Part shown: positions 16,326 through 24,174 of the stretch, piece by piece
Numbering within the stretch: position 1 is the stretch's first letter
Layout: each line of letters opens with the position of its first letter
The notes under the pieces: model-generated
Database searches by the model: none
Told to the model about the DNA's origin: nothing
The model's input: the letters and a program-made list of their open reading frames with translations, nothing else
Position numbers and translations under genes: made by a program
Assembly (NCBI GenBank): GCA_018821435.1
Contig: JAHJME010000036.1
Coordinates: 55,069-119,068 of the forward strand
Direction of reading: 5' to 3'
DNA: 64,000 bases
DNA from: Alphaproteobacteria bacterium
GTDB lineage: Bacteria; Pseudomonadota; Alphaproteobacteria; Caulobacterales; Caulobacteraceae

Positions 16326-17330
16326 ATGCGCGCGACCATCAAAGACGTTTCGGACATGGCCGGCGTGTCGATGAAGACCGTCTCGCGCGTGCTCAACAAG
16401 GAAAAGTACGTCTCGGAGAAGACCCGCCTGCGAGTCGAGCATGCGGTGGCCGAACTCAACTTCAAGCCCAGCGTCGCGGCGCGCATCCTGGCGGGCAAGC
16501 GCAGCTACCAGATCGCCCTGATCTACGACAACCACAGCCCCCACTACATCCACCAGATCCAGACCGGCGTCTGGGCGCGCTGCATCGAGGAGGGCGTGCG
16601 CCTGCTGGCCCAGCCCTCTGACGTGGCCTCACCCATGCTGGGCCGCGAGATCGGCGGCCTGATCGACCAGACCCAGGTGGACGGCGTGATCCTGTCGTCG
16701 CCGGTGACCGACGCCGCCGTGGCGCTGGTGGAGCTGGAGAGCCGTGGTGTGCCCTATGTCCGCATCTCGCCCGGCACCGAGCATGAGCGCAGCTCGTCGG
16801 TCTCGATGGACGATGTCCAGGCGGCCGACGACATGACCAGCCACCTGATCGCGCTGGGACACAAGCGCATCGGCTTCGTGATCGGCCACACCAACCATAC
16901 CGCCAGCGACCTGCGGCTCTACGGCTATCGCCGGGCGCTGGACCGGGCAGGCCTGGCGTTCGAGCCGAAGTATGTGCGGCCGGGCGCGTTCGACTTCGCC
17001 TCGGGAGAAGCGGCGGCCGACGTCATGCTGGACCTGCCGCAGCCGCCGACCGCGATCTTCGCCAGCAACGACGACATGGCGGCAGGCGTGCTCACCGTCG
17101 CCCACCGGCGCGGGCTGGCCGTGCCGGGCGACCTGTCGGTGGCCGGGTTCGACGACACGGCCCTGGCCAGCCAGCTGTGGCCGCCGCTGACCACGGTGCG
17201 CCAGCCGACCCGCGAGCTAGCCTATGCGGCCGCCGGCCTGCTGTTCGACGCCCAGGGCGAGGTGGTGCACCGCCGCCTGCCGCACGAACTGGTCATCCGC
17301 GGCTCCACCGCCGCGCCGCGCAAGGCCTAG
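16326..17330 (+). CDS. LacI-family transcriptional regulator
   Basis: A 334-residue sugar-responsive repressor. The N-terminal helix-turn-helix reads ATIKDVSDMAGVSMKTVSRV with the hinge helix KPSVAARILAG, followed by a periplasmic-binding-protein-like sensor domain (IALIYDN, VDGVILSSPVTD, GHKRIGFVIG, AIFASNDDMAAGV, VPGDLSVAGFDDT). It opens the proposed sulfosugar island. Three matching TATGACA(G/A)CGC sites at 18390, 22949 and 24118 lie before the exporter/AKR, MFS/Gfo-Idh and TBDR genes and are its likely operators. Its stop overlaps the stop of the convergent exporter gene in a shared CTAG. Confidence 0.92.
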   Translation: MRATIKDVSDMAGVSMKTVSRVLNKEKYVSEKTRLRVEHAVAELNFKPSVAARILAGKRSYQIALIYDNHSPHYIHQIQTGVWARCIEEGVRLLAQPSDVASPMLGREIGGLIDQTQVDGVILSSPVTDAAVALVELESRGVPYVRISPGTEHERSSSVSMDDVQAADDMTSHLIALGHKRIGFVIGHTNHTASDLRLYGYRRALDRAGLAFEPKYVRPGAFDFASGEAAADVMLDLPQPPTAIFASNDDMAAGVLTVAHRRGLAVPGDLSVAGFDDTALASQLWPPLTTVRQPTRELAYAAAGLLFDAQGEVVHRRLPHELVIRGSTAAPRKA

Positions 17331-18331
17331 CTGATAAGGAAAGCCGCTGCGGCGGTCGCCAGCGCCAGGGCGACGAGCGTCGCGGCGATGATGACCAGCA
17401 TCGGCCGCAGGCCCTCCTGGGTCAGCGACTGCATGTTGGAGCGGACGCCGGTGGCGGTCACCGCGCAGGCCAGCAGCGCCGTGCTGGCCTGGACCGAGGC
17501 GTCGGCCGCGGCGGCGGGTATCACGCCCAGGGAATTGACCCCGGCCAGGCCGAAGAAGCCGACCACGAACCAGGGCATGACGAAGCTGGAGATCTTCGCG
17601 CCGGGCTCGCGAGGGATGAACACGGCCACCGCCAGCATCGCCGGCGCCAGCAGCGCGACGCGGGCCAGCTTCACGATCGTGGCGGTCTCGCCGGCGGCGG
17701 GGGAGAAGGCGTAGCCGGCTCCCAGCGTCTGGGCCACATCGTGGATCGAGGCGCCCAGCATGAAGCCCGCCTGCAGGTCGTCGAAGCCGAAGTGGTGCGC
17801 CAGGATCGGATACAGCGTCATCGCCACCGCGCTCATGGCCGAGATGCCGACGAGGACCAGGGTGAGCTGAGCCTGGCTGGCGCGGCGCTCGCCCAGCAGG
17901 CTGGCGAAGGCCATGGCGGCCGACGCGCCGCAGATCGCGACCGCGCCGCCGCATAGGGCGCCGAACGCAGCGGTGAAGCCCAGGGTCCGCGCCGCCAGGA
18001 CGCCCACCGCCAGGGTCACGCCCACGATGACGACCACGGCCAGCAGAGCGATGGGGCCCAGCTCGGCGATCTGGGTCAGTGTCACCCGGGCGGCGACGAA
18101 GACGATCCCCCAACGCAGCAAGGTGCGCGAGGCCAAGGTCAGGCCGGGGGCGAGCCTGGCGTCGGTCCCCAGGAAGTTCAGCGCCAGGCCGAACAGCAGG
18201 CACATCAGCGTCAGCGGCGCGCCGTAGTGGTCCGAGACATAGGCCGCAGCCAGCGTCGCCAGCACCGTGACGGCCAGGCCGGGCAGGTGGTCGCGTACCG
18301 TGGCGGTTGGTGAAACGTCGCTTTCACTCAC
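17327..18331 (-). CDS. YeiH/TauZ-type putative sulfite or sulfate exporter
   Basis: A 334-residue inner-membrane protein of the UPF0324 (Cons_hypoth698) family, with about ten hydrophobic segments. The region YVSDHYGAPLTLMCLLFGLAL and the LASRTLLRWGIVFVAARVTL helix are characteristic. Homologues such as TauZ occur in taurine and other organosulfonate pathways, where they are proposed to export sulfite or sulfate. GTG 18331 is preferred, with GGGGGCGG upstream on the minus strand; an in-frame ATG at 18388 would start at the edge of the operator. It is divergent from the AKR/monooxygenase pair and shares the LacI-type site at 18390, which supports a role in disposing of released sulfur. Confidence 0.85.
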   Translation of the reverse strand: MSESDVSPTATVRDHLPGLAVTVLATLAAAYVSDHYGAPLTLMCLLFGLALNFLGTDARLAPGLTLASRTLLRWGIVFVAARVTLTQIAELGPIALLAVVVIVGVTLAVGVLAARTLGFTAAFGALCGGAVAICGASAAMAFASLLGERRASQAQLTLVLVGISAMSAVAMTLYPILAHHFGFDDLQAGFMLGASIHDVAQTLGAGYAFSPAAGETATIVKLARVALLAPAMLAVAVFIPREPGAKISSFVMPWFVVGFFGLAGVNSLGVIPAAAADASVQASTALLACAVTATGVRSNMQSLTQEGLRPMLVIIAATLVALALATAAAAFLIS

Positions 18332-18389
18332 GAAACCGCCCCCGGGTCTGCAGGCCGCTTGCCAAGGCCGCGTCCGCTCGAATATCAAT

Positions 18390-18407
18390 ATGACAACGCT
18401 ATCATAT
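18390..18407. promoter_or_regulatory. LacI-type operator (site 1) between exporter and AKR genes
   Basis: TATGACAACGCTATCATA is an imperfect 18-bp palindrome with a central CG (7 of 9 pairs match). With its left flank (TCAATATGACA) it is identical over 11 bp to the site before the TBDR at 24118. It is placed to control both the exporter (minus) and the aldo/keto reductase (plus). Confidence 0.65.
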
Positions 18408-18501
18408 GGCGGCGCCGGGGCAAGAACGCCGGGTTTGGACGGGGAGTTCGCCGTTTGAACCGCTGGACGCTGCGAACAGTCTCAGGGCGGCGACCACGAC
18501 G

Positions 18502-19410
18502 ATGACAGATCTTCCGGCCCCATCGCCCACCCGTCCGCTCTACGCCGGCGGTCCCGACGTCTCCGCCATCGCCTGGGGCATGTGGCGGTTCGCCGGCGAC
18601 GATGTCGCGGCCGCTGAGGCGCGGGTCCAGGCGGCGCTCGATGCGGGCGTGACCCTGTTCGACACCGCCGACATCTATGGCCCCGACAACGGCGAGCCGT
18701 TCGGCGCGGCCGAGGCCCTGCTGGGCCGAGTGCTGAAGGCGAACCCCGCGCTCGCGAAACGGATGGTGATCGCCACCAAGGGCGGGATCTCCATGGGCGT
18801 GCCGTACGATTTGAGCGCCGGCTACCTGACCTCTGCCATCGACGCCTCGCTGTCGCGGATGGGCGTGGACCACGTGGCGCTGTGGCAGATCCATCGGCCC
18901 GACATGCTGACGCACCCGTCCGAGATCGGGGCCGCGCTCGCGGCGGCGCACCAGGCCGGCAAGATCGGCGCGGTCGGCGTCTCCAACTTCACCGTCTGGC
19001 AGGTCGAGGCCCTGGCGGCGCACCTGCCTATGCCGCTGGTGTCCTGCCAGCCCGAGTTCTCGCCGCTGGCCATCGCGCCGCTCATCGACGGGGTGCTGGA
19101 CCAGGCGATCGCCCGAGGCATGACCGTGCTGGCCTGGTCGCCCCTGGGCGGCGGGCGGCTCGCCAACCCCACCGACGATCGGACGAACGCGGTGGCCGCC
19201 GCGCTGGACGCCAAGGCTGCGGAGGCCGGGGTCAGTCGCGCCGCCGCCGCCTACAGCTGGATCATGGCCCACCCCAGTCGCGCTATCCCCATCGTCGGCA
19301 CCCAGTCGCCGGCGCGGATCGCCGAGATCCCCGACGCTTTCAAACCCCGCTGGACCCGCGCCGAATGGTACGCGGTCCTGGTCGCTTCAATGGGAGAGCC
19401 GCTGCCATGA
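18502..19410 (+). CDS. Aldo/keto reductase, YdhF/SmoB-like
   Basis: A 302-residue NAD(P)H-dependent aldo/keto reductase. The catalytic tetrad is visible as D54, Y59 (LFDTADIYG), K93 (IATKGG) and H131 (LWQIHRPD). The N-terminus with WGMWRF and the block WSPLGGGRL match the COG4989 group, which includes SmoB, the 6-dehydroglucose reductase of oxidative sulfoquinovose degradation. ATG 18502 is taken because the fold begins just after it; an in-frame ATG at 18406 lies inside the operator. Its stop overlaps the start of the SsuD-like monooxygenase gene (ATGA). A SmoB-like role is inference from family and neighbours. Confidence 0.86.
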   Translation: MTDLPAPSPTRPLYAGGPDVSAIAWGMWRFAGDDVAAAEARVQAALDAGVTLFDTADIYGPDNGEPFGAAEALLGRVLKANPALAKRMVIATKGGISMGVPYDLSAGYLTSAIDASLSRMGVDHVALWQIHRPDMLTHPSEIGAALAAAHQAGKIGAVGVSNFTVWQVEALAAHLPMPLVSCQPEFSPLAIAPLIDGVLDQAIARGMTVLAWSPLGGGRLANPTDDRTNAVAAALDAKAAEAGVSRAAAAYSWIMAHPSRAIPIVGTQSPARIAEIPDAFKPRWTRAEWYAVLVASMGEPLP

Positions 19411-20474
19411 CCCGCCCCACCTGCGAAGTCTCCTGGTTCTCGGCGCTGTGCGACGACGACTACGAGTTCCTGGGCGTGCCCGACCCGATGCTGAAATCCA
19501 GCTGGGAGCATTGCCGCGACATCGTCATGCAGTGCGAGGCCGGCGGGTTCGACAACATCCTGCTGCCGTCCGGCTACGAGCTGGGCATCGACACCACGGC
19601 CTTCGCCGCCGGGATCGCGCCGATGCTGCGCCGCATGCGCCTGCTGATGGCCGTGCGGATCGGCGAGATGTGGCCGCCGCAGCTGGCCCGCCAGATCGCC
19701 ACCATCGACCGCATGCTGGGCGGCCGCCTGACCGTGAACATCATCTCGTCCGACATGCCGGGCGAGAAGCTGGCGTCGGCCCCGCGCTATGCGCGCACGG
19801 TCGAGGCGATGAGCATCCTGAAGACGATGCTGAACGGCCAGCCGCTGGATCACGACGGCGAGTTCTGGAAGCTGAAGCTGGACCCGCCGCGCGTCACCAC
19901 GGTGTCGGGCAAGGCCCCGCTGCTCTATTTCGGCGGCCTGTCCGAGGACGCGCGCGAGGCGGCGGCCAAGGGCTGCGACGTCTTTCTGATGTGGCCGGAC
20001 AAAAAGGAGACCGTCGCCGCGATCATCGCCGACATGACCGCCCGCGCCGCCCGGCATGGCCGCATCCTGAAGTTCGGCTATCGCGCCCACATGATCGTCC
20101 GCGACACCGAGGCTGAGGCGCGCGACGCGGCCGCTCGGCTGCTGTCCAAACTGGACGCCGCCACGGGCGAGGCCATCCGCGCCAAGTCGCTGGACTCCAC
20201 CTCCGCCGGCGTACAGGCCCAGGCGGCGCTGCGCGAGGCGGCCTCGGACGACGGCTATGCGGAGGCCAACCTGTGGACCGGCGTCGGCCGGGCGCGGTCA
20301 GGCTGCGGCGCCGCCATCGTCGGCGATCCGGACCAGGTGCTGGCCAAGCTCAACGACTACCGCGACATGGGCATTGAGGCGTTCATCCTCTCCGGCTATC
20401 CCCACGCCGCCGAAGCCGATCTCTTCGCGCGCCACGTCCTCCCGAAGCTGGAGCACGGACCGCTGGTGATCTGA
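19407..20474 (+). CDS. FMNH2-dependent sulfonate monooxygenase, SsuD/SmoC-like
   Basis: A 355-residue luciferase-like monooxygenase of the SsuD branch, which cleaves C-S bonds of sulfonates with O2 and FMNH2 to give an aldehyde and sulfite. Residues corresponding to SsuD active-site positions are visible: the R-x-H pair in GYRAHMIVRDTEAEA, the arginine in VGRARSGCGAAIVGD, and the tyrosine/histidine in LSGYPHAAEA. SsuD Cys54 is not conserved (LLPSGYELGID), as expected for a different substrate. It is translationally coupled to the SmoB-like reductase, the pair that converts sulfoquinovose to glucose in the sulfo-SMO pathway. No flavin reductase partner is seen here. Confidence 0.85.
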   Translation: MTRPTCEVSWFSALCDDDYEFLGVPDPMLKSSWEHCRDIVMQCEAGGFDNILLPSGYELGIDTTAFAAGIAPMLRRMRLLMAVRIGEMWPPQLARQIATIDRMLGGRLTVNIISSDMPGEKLASAPRYARTVEAMSILKTMLNGQPLDHDGEFWKLKLDPPRVTTVSGKAPLLYFGGLSEDAREAAAKGCDVFLMWPDKKETVAAIIADMTARAARHGRILKFGYRAHMIVRDTEAEARDAAARLLSKLDAATGEAIRAKSLDSTSAGVQAQAALREAASDDGYAEANLWTGVGRARSGCGAAIVGDPDQVLAKLNDYRDMGIEAFILSGYPHAAEADLFARHVLPKLEHGPLVI

Positions 20475-20499
20475 GCCCAGTCCTTCAGCGCTCGCAATT

Positions 20500-21393
20500 C
20501 TATGGGGATCTTCCCGCTGTTCGGTCGATCGCCTCAACCACCGCGCCATACAATTGGGGCGGAAGATCATGGCCCACGCCCTCCATCAGCATGAACTCCG
20601 CGGCCGGGATCGAAGCGGCCGTGTCCTCGCCACAGGCCGGCGGAAAGAGCGGATCATCGCTACCGTGAATAACGAGCGTTGGTGCGCTCACGGTCGCGAG
20701 CCGGCTCCGGCGATCGCCGCCCACGGCGATCGCCCCGATCTGACGGCCGAAGCCATCGCGACCGTTGGCGCGCCGGGCTTCCTCGAGAATGAGGTGACGG
20801 GTGGCGGCCTCGTCGAACGGATAGCGGCTGCCGGCGATGCGGCGCGCGAAGGCGAGGCTATGGGCCAGGTATCCTGCTTCATCAGAGACCGGGTCGGGAG
20901 CGGGGCTGGTCATCATCGCCATGACGTCGGGCATCGGCGGTGGAAGCATTGGATTGCCGGTGCTCGACATGATCGAGGTCAGCGACGCAACGCGTTCGGG
21001 ATGCTCACACGCCATGATCTGCGCAATCATGCCGCCCATGGATCGACCGACGACATGGGCTCGGTCGATGGAGAAAGCATCAAGTAGCCCAACCGTATCC
21101 GCCGCCATGTCGTGAAGCGTGTACGGGACGTCCGGCGTGCGTCCGGCCATGAGCGCGGCCGCTAGCTCGCCGAAATCCGGCGCGGCGCGGTGACTGATGT
21201 GCGTCGAGCCGCCGGCGTCGCGATTGTCGAAACGGATCACATGGTAGCCCCGCGCCGCGAGTGCGAGACAGAAGGGAACGGTCCATCGGACCATCTGCGT
21301 CCCCAGTCCGGCGACCAGCAGGATCGGCTCATCGTGGGGCGCCCCGAATGCCTCGCAAGCCAACGCGATACCATTGGTCTCGACACGGTTCAT
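20500..21393 (-). CDS. Alpha/beta hydrolase
   Basis: A 297-residue cytoplasmic alpha/beta hydrolase. The nucleophile elbow is GRSMGG, the acid is in VIHGSDDPLFP, and the histidine is in MEGVGHDLPP; RFDNRDAGGST is a common N-terminal mark of this esterase group. It is convergent with the SsuD-like gene, and the MFS gene lies upstream on the same strand. Its promoter region carries the TTATCCGG direct repeat (21445-21486) and no copy of the LacI-type element, so it may be under different control. Substrate unknown. Confidence 0.85.
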   Translation of the reverse strand: MNRVETNGIALACEAFGAPHDEPILLVAGLGTQMVRWTVPFCLALAARGYHVIRFDNRDAGGSTHISHRAAPDFGELAAALMAGRTPDVPYTLHDMAADTVGLLDAFSIDRAHVVGRSMGGMIAQIMACEHPERVASLTSIMSSTGNPMLPPPMPDVMAMMTSPAPDPVSDEAGYLAHSLAFARRIAGSRYPFDEAATRHLILEEARRANGRDGFGRQIGAIAVGGDRRSRLATVSAPTLVIHGSDDPLFPPACGEDTAASIPAAEFMLMEGVGHDLPPQLYGAVVEAIDRTAGRSP

Positions 21394-21444
21394 CGTCAGC
21401 TGCTCCGGAACTCCGCAAACCGTGCGGGGAAATTCGGAGGGTAT

Positions 21445-21486
21445 TTATCCGGCTAAAAAGTGTCGTCAATATTATCCGGGCAAAAA
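21445..21486. promoter_or_regulatory. Direct repeat TTATCCGG(C/G)(T/C)AAAAA
   Basis: TTATCCGGCTAAAAA (21445-21459) and TTATCCGGGCAAAAA (21472-21486) match at 13 of 15 positions and start 27 bp apart, 50-95 bp upstream of the alpha/beta hydrolase start. The surroundings are markedly AT-rich. This is a likely tandem binding site for an unidentified regulator, perhaps overlapping the promoter. Confidence 0.5.
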
Positions 21487-21568
21487 TATAGAACAGTGAA
21501 GCGCCGCGCCGGCTCGCCATGCGCCTTCCGGACAGCCGTCGGCCATGACAGGCAAAGGAGAGCGGGCG

Positions 21569-22861
21569 TTAGTGCCCCATCCCGACCGGTGCTTCGCCGC
21601 GCTCGCCGTCCACCAGCTGGATGTTCGGCAGCATCAGGTGGATCCAGCCTAGCGCGAGCAGGTACGACACCGAGGCGAACAGGAAGAGCGGCAGGTAGCC
21701 CAGGCCCGCGGCCAGGACCATGCCGGCGATCTTGAGGATCGCCATGCCGCCGATGTTGCCGCTGAACACGCCGAAGCTGGTCATCCGGCCGATCTTGGAT
21801 TTCGCGGTCACGTCGGTGATCAAGGCGAAAAGGTTGGTCGAGAACCCCTGGTGAGCGGCCAGCACCAACGCCAGCACGCCAGCCGCGGCGAGGGGACTGC
21901 CGGCCAGCAGCGCCACCGGCATCGGCAGCACCAGCAGGCCGCTGATCAGCATCGCCGTCTTGCGCACCCGGTTCACCGGTACGCCGCGCGCGAGGAAGTG
22001 GGTCGCCAACGTGCCGCTGACCAGCGACCCGAAGGCGGCGCCGGCATAGGCCACGGCCAGATAGGGCGCGAGGCCCAGGCCCGCGAGTCCGAACTGGCGA
22101 TGCAGGAAGTCAGGCATCCAGAACAGCAGCAGCCACCAAGTGGAATCGCTGAGGAACTTGGCGCCCGCGATGGCCCAGCCGGCCCGCTCGCGCAGGATCG
22201 AGCGCGCCGGCGCGGCGCCCACCAGACGCGAGACGGCGACGGTGTCCCCGAAGCGGATCTTCCGCGTGGTCGCCACCCAGACCAGCGACCAGACCACCCC
22301 GGCGATCCCGGCCATGACGAAGGCGCCGCGCCAGCCGAAGGGTACGGCGATCAGGGGGATGATGAAGGGCGCGCTGATGGCGCCGAAGCTGGCGATCGCG
22401 TTCTGCAGGCCCACGCCGGTGGAGCGCATGTGTGGGGGGAAGATGGTGGCGATGGTCTTGATCGCCGTGGGCGTGACCGCCGCCTCGGTGGCGCCCAAGC
22501 CGATGCGGCACAGGGTGAACTGCACCAGCGAATGCGCCCAGCCGTGGAACAGGGCCGCGACGCTCCAGGTGAACACCGCGATGGGGTTCGCCCACTTCAC
22601 GCCCAGCTTGTCGACCAGGGGACCGGCCCCCAGCAGCGCCACGGCCGTCGCGCCCTGGAACCAGGCGCCCAGCGTGCCGTAGTCGTCGTCCGTCCAGCCC
22701 AGCTCGGCGGCCATTTCCGGCTTCAGGACCGAGATGATTTGACGATCGACCAGGGCCAGGATCCCCGACATCGCCAGCAGGGCGAACAGGATCCAGCGCA
22801 TCCGGAGCGAGGGGAGTTCGCCGTTCGGCGTCGGGGCCTCGGCGGCCGCGTCAGTCGTCAA
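21569..22861 (-). CDS. MFS transporter, ExuT/ACS-like
   Basis: A 430-residue inner-membrane transporter with about 12 hydrophobic segments. ALVDRQIISVLKPEM, GAGPLVDKLGVKW and the TRIGLG-like block CRIGLGATEAAVTPTAIKTI match the anion:cation symporter group that includes the hexuronate carrier ExuT. The group favours acidic sugars and other organic anions, consistent with import of an anionic sulfosugar. The gene is divergent from the Gfo/Idh/MocA gene, with the LacI-type site at 22949-22966 in the 124-bp gap between them. Substrate assignment is inference. Confidence 0.87.
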   Translation of the reverse strand: MTTDAAAEAPTPNGELPSLRMRWILFALLAMSGILALVDRQIISVLKPEMAAELGWTDDDYGTLGAWFQGATAVALLGAGPLVDKLGVKWANPIAVFTWSVAALFHGWAHSLVQFTLCRIGLGATEAAVTPTAIKTIATIFPPHMRSTGVGLQNAIASFGAISAPFIIPLIAVPFGWRGAFVMAGIAGVVWSLVWVATTRKIRFGDTVAVSRLVGAAPARSILRERAGWAIAGAKFLSDSTWWLLLFWMPDFLHRQFGLAGLGLAPYLAVAYAGAAFGSLVSGTLATHFLARGVPVNRVRKTAMLISGLLVLPMPVALLAGSPLAAAGVLALVLAAHQGFSTNLFALITDVTAKSKIGRMTSFGVFSGNIGGMAILKIAGMVLAAGLGYLPLFLFASVSYLLALGWIHLMLPNIQLVDGERGEAPVGMGH

Positions 22862-22948
22862 GCTCGTCTCCCCCGAAACCTCGGACCCGCCGTTGTCTGC
22901 GCAACTTTTAGGCTTGCTCCACCGAGCGGTCTGGGAGAATGCTCACAA

Positions 22949-22966
22949 TAAGTCAGCGCTGTCATA
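22949..22966. promoter_or_regulatory. LacI-type operator (site 2) between MFS and Gfo/Idh/MocA genes
   Basis: TAAGTCAGCGCTGTCATA contains the perfect palindrome CAGCGCTG with a central CG and partly symmetric flanks. Read on the minus strand it gives TATGACAGCGC, the same 11-base core as sites 1 and 3. It lies in the shared divergent promoter region, 20 bp before the plus-strand start. Confidence 0.65.
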
Positions 22967-22985
22967 ATGATTTTGGGAGGGGCGT

Positions 22986-24074
22986 TTGCCCGAGGTTGTG
23001 CGCTACGGCCTGGTCGGCACGGGCATGATGGGTGTCGAGCACCTGAACAACCTTGCGGTCACGCCCGGCGCGGTCGTGACGGCCATCGCCGACCCCGTCG
23101 AACGCTCGCTGGGATGGGCGCGCGGCGCCCTCGGCGACAAGGCCGATCAGGCCGCCGCCTTCGCCGACAGCGCCGCCCTGGCCAGGAGCGGCCTGGTCGA
23201 CGCGGTGATCGTCGCCAGCCCCAACAACACGCACCGGGACGCGCTGGAGCCGCTGTTCGACGCCGGCCTGCCGATCCTCTGCGAGAAGCCGCTGGCGACC
23301 ACCATCGAAGACGCGCGCTGGATCGTGGAGCGCGCCGCGGGGTCGCCCGCGCCGTTCTGGACGGCGATGGAATACCGCTACATGCCGCCCGCCGCCGCGT
23401 TCATCGACGAGGTCCACGGCGGCCGCATCGGGACGCTGCGGATGCTGTCCATCCGCGAACACCGGTTCCCGTTCCTGACCAAGGTGGGCGACTGGAACCG
23501 TTTCGCCGTGAACACCGGCGGTACGATGGTCGAAAAGTGCTGTCATTTCTTTGACTTGATGCGCTTCATCACCCGTTCGGACGCGGTGCGCGTCTACTGC
23601 TCCGGCGCCATGGATGTGAACCATCTGGACGAGCGCTACGAGGGCCGGGCGCCCGACATCATCGACAACAGTTTCACCACCGTGGATTTCGCCAACGGCG
23701 TGCGCGCCATGCTGGACCTCAGCATGTTCGCGGATGGGGCCGAGAACCAGGAAGAGATCACGGCGGTTGGCGATACCGGTCGATTGGATGTTTTAATTCC
23801 TACTGGAATGGTAGTATATTCGCCGAGGGTTGGATTTCGCAATCCGAAGCAGGTCGAGAAACGCGTCATCGACGTCGACGCGACCGCGCTGAAGGTCGGA
23901 TCCCACCACGGCTCGACGTTCTACGAGCACCAACGGTTCAACGCCGCCGTTCGCGGCGCGGGGCCGGTCGAGGTGACGGCGAGGGACGGGCTGATGGCGG
24001 TCGCGATCGGGACCGCGGCTGAGATCAGCGCGCGCGAGAAGCGCGTCGTCGAGATGAGCGAACTGGGTTTCTGA
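22986..24074 (+). CDS. Gfo/Idh/MocA-family NAD(P)-binding protein (dehydrogenase or NAD-dependent glycosidase)
   Basis: A 362-residue protein with an N-terminal Rossmann fold (GLVGTGMMGVEHLNN), the family motif CEKPLATT containing the catalytic lysine, and a C-terminal sheet domain with EKCCHFFDLMRF. Members oxidise or epimerise sugars; some use NAD transiently to hydrolyse glycosides, including a reported family of NAD-dependent sulfoquinovosidases found where classical sulfoquinovosidases are absent. It starts at TTG 22986, with GGGAGGGG at 22974-22981. A LacI-type site lies immediately upstream, and the TBDR gene follows after about 100 bp. A glycosidase role is inference; an ordinary dehydrogenase is equally possible from sequence alone. 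Confidence 0.85.
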   Translation: MPEVVRYGLVGTGMMGVEHLNNLAVTPGAVVTAIADPVERSLGWARGALGDKADQAAAFADSAALARSGLVDAVIVASPNNTHRDALEPLFDAGLPILCEKPLATTIEDARWIVERAAGSPAPFWTAMEYRYMPPAAAFIDEVHGGRIGTLRMLSIREHRFPFLTKVGDWNRFAVNTGGTMVEKCCHFFDLMRFITRSDAVRVYCSGAMDVNHLDERYEGRAPDIIDNSFTTVDFANGVRAMLDLSMFADGAENQEEITAVGDTGRLDVLIPTGMVVYSPRVGFRNPKQVEKRVIDVDATALKVGSHHGSTFYEHQRFNAAVRGAGPVEVTARDGLMAVAIGTAAEISAREKRVVEMSELGF

Positions 24075-24117
24075 ACGAAGAGCGAGACGACTGAAAAGCG
24101 ACTGGTCCTGGCTTCAA

Positions 24118-24135
24118 TATGACAGCGCCAGACAT
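24118..24135 (+). promoter_or_regulatory. LacI-type operator (site 3) upstream of the TBDR
   Basis: TATGACAGCGCCAGACAT matches the shared core TATGACAGCGC exactly in its left half, with a degenerate right half. The left flank TCAATATGACA is identical to that of site 1. It lies 40 bp before the TBDR start. Confidence 0.6.
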
Positions 24136-24174
24136 TTGAATCCGAACACAAAAACAACGACCCCGGGGGGACAT

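Noticed and set aside
16050..16553. 168-codon N-terminal extension of the nitronate monooxygenase frame
   Set aside because: It would cross the perfect inverted repeat at 16113-16144 and part of the LacI gene, and the FMN-enzyme fold starts at the ATG at 16047-16049.
18406..18501. Alternative ATG start for the aldo/keto reductase at 18406
   Set aside because: It falls within the LacI-type operator, adds 32 residues with no family similarity and lacks a ribosome-binding site.
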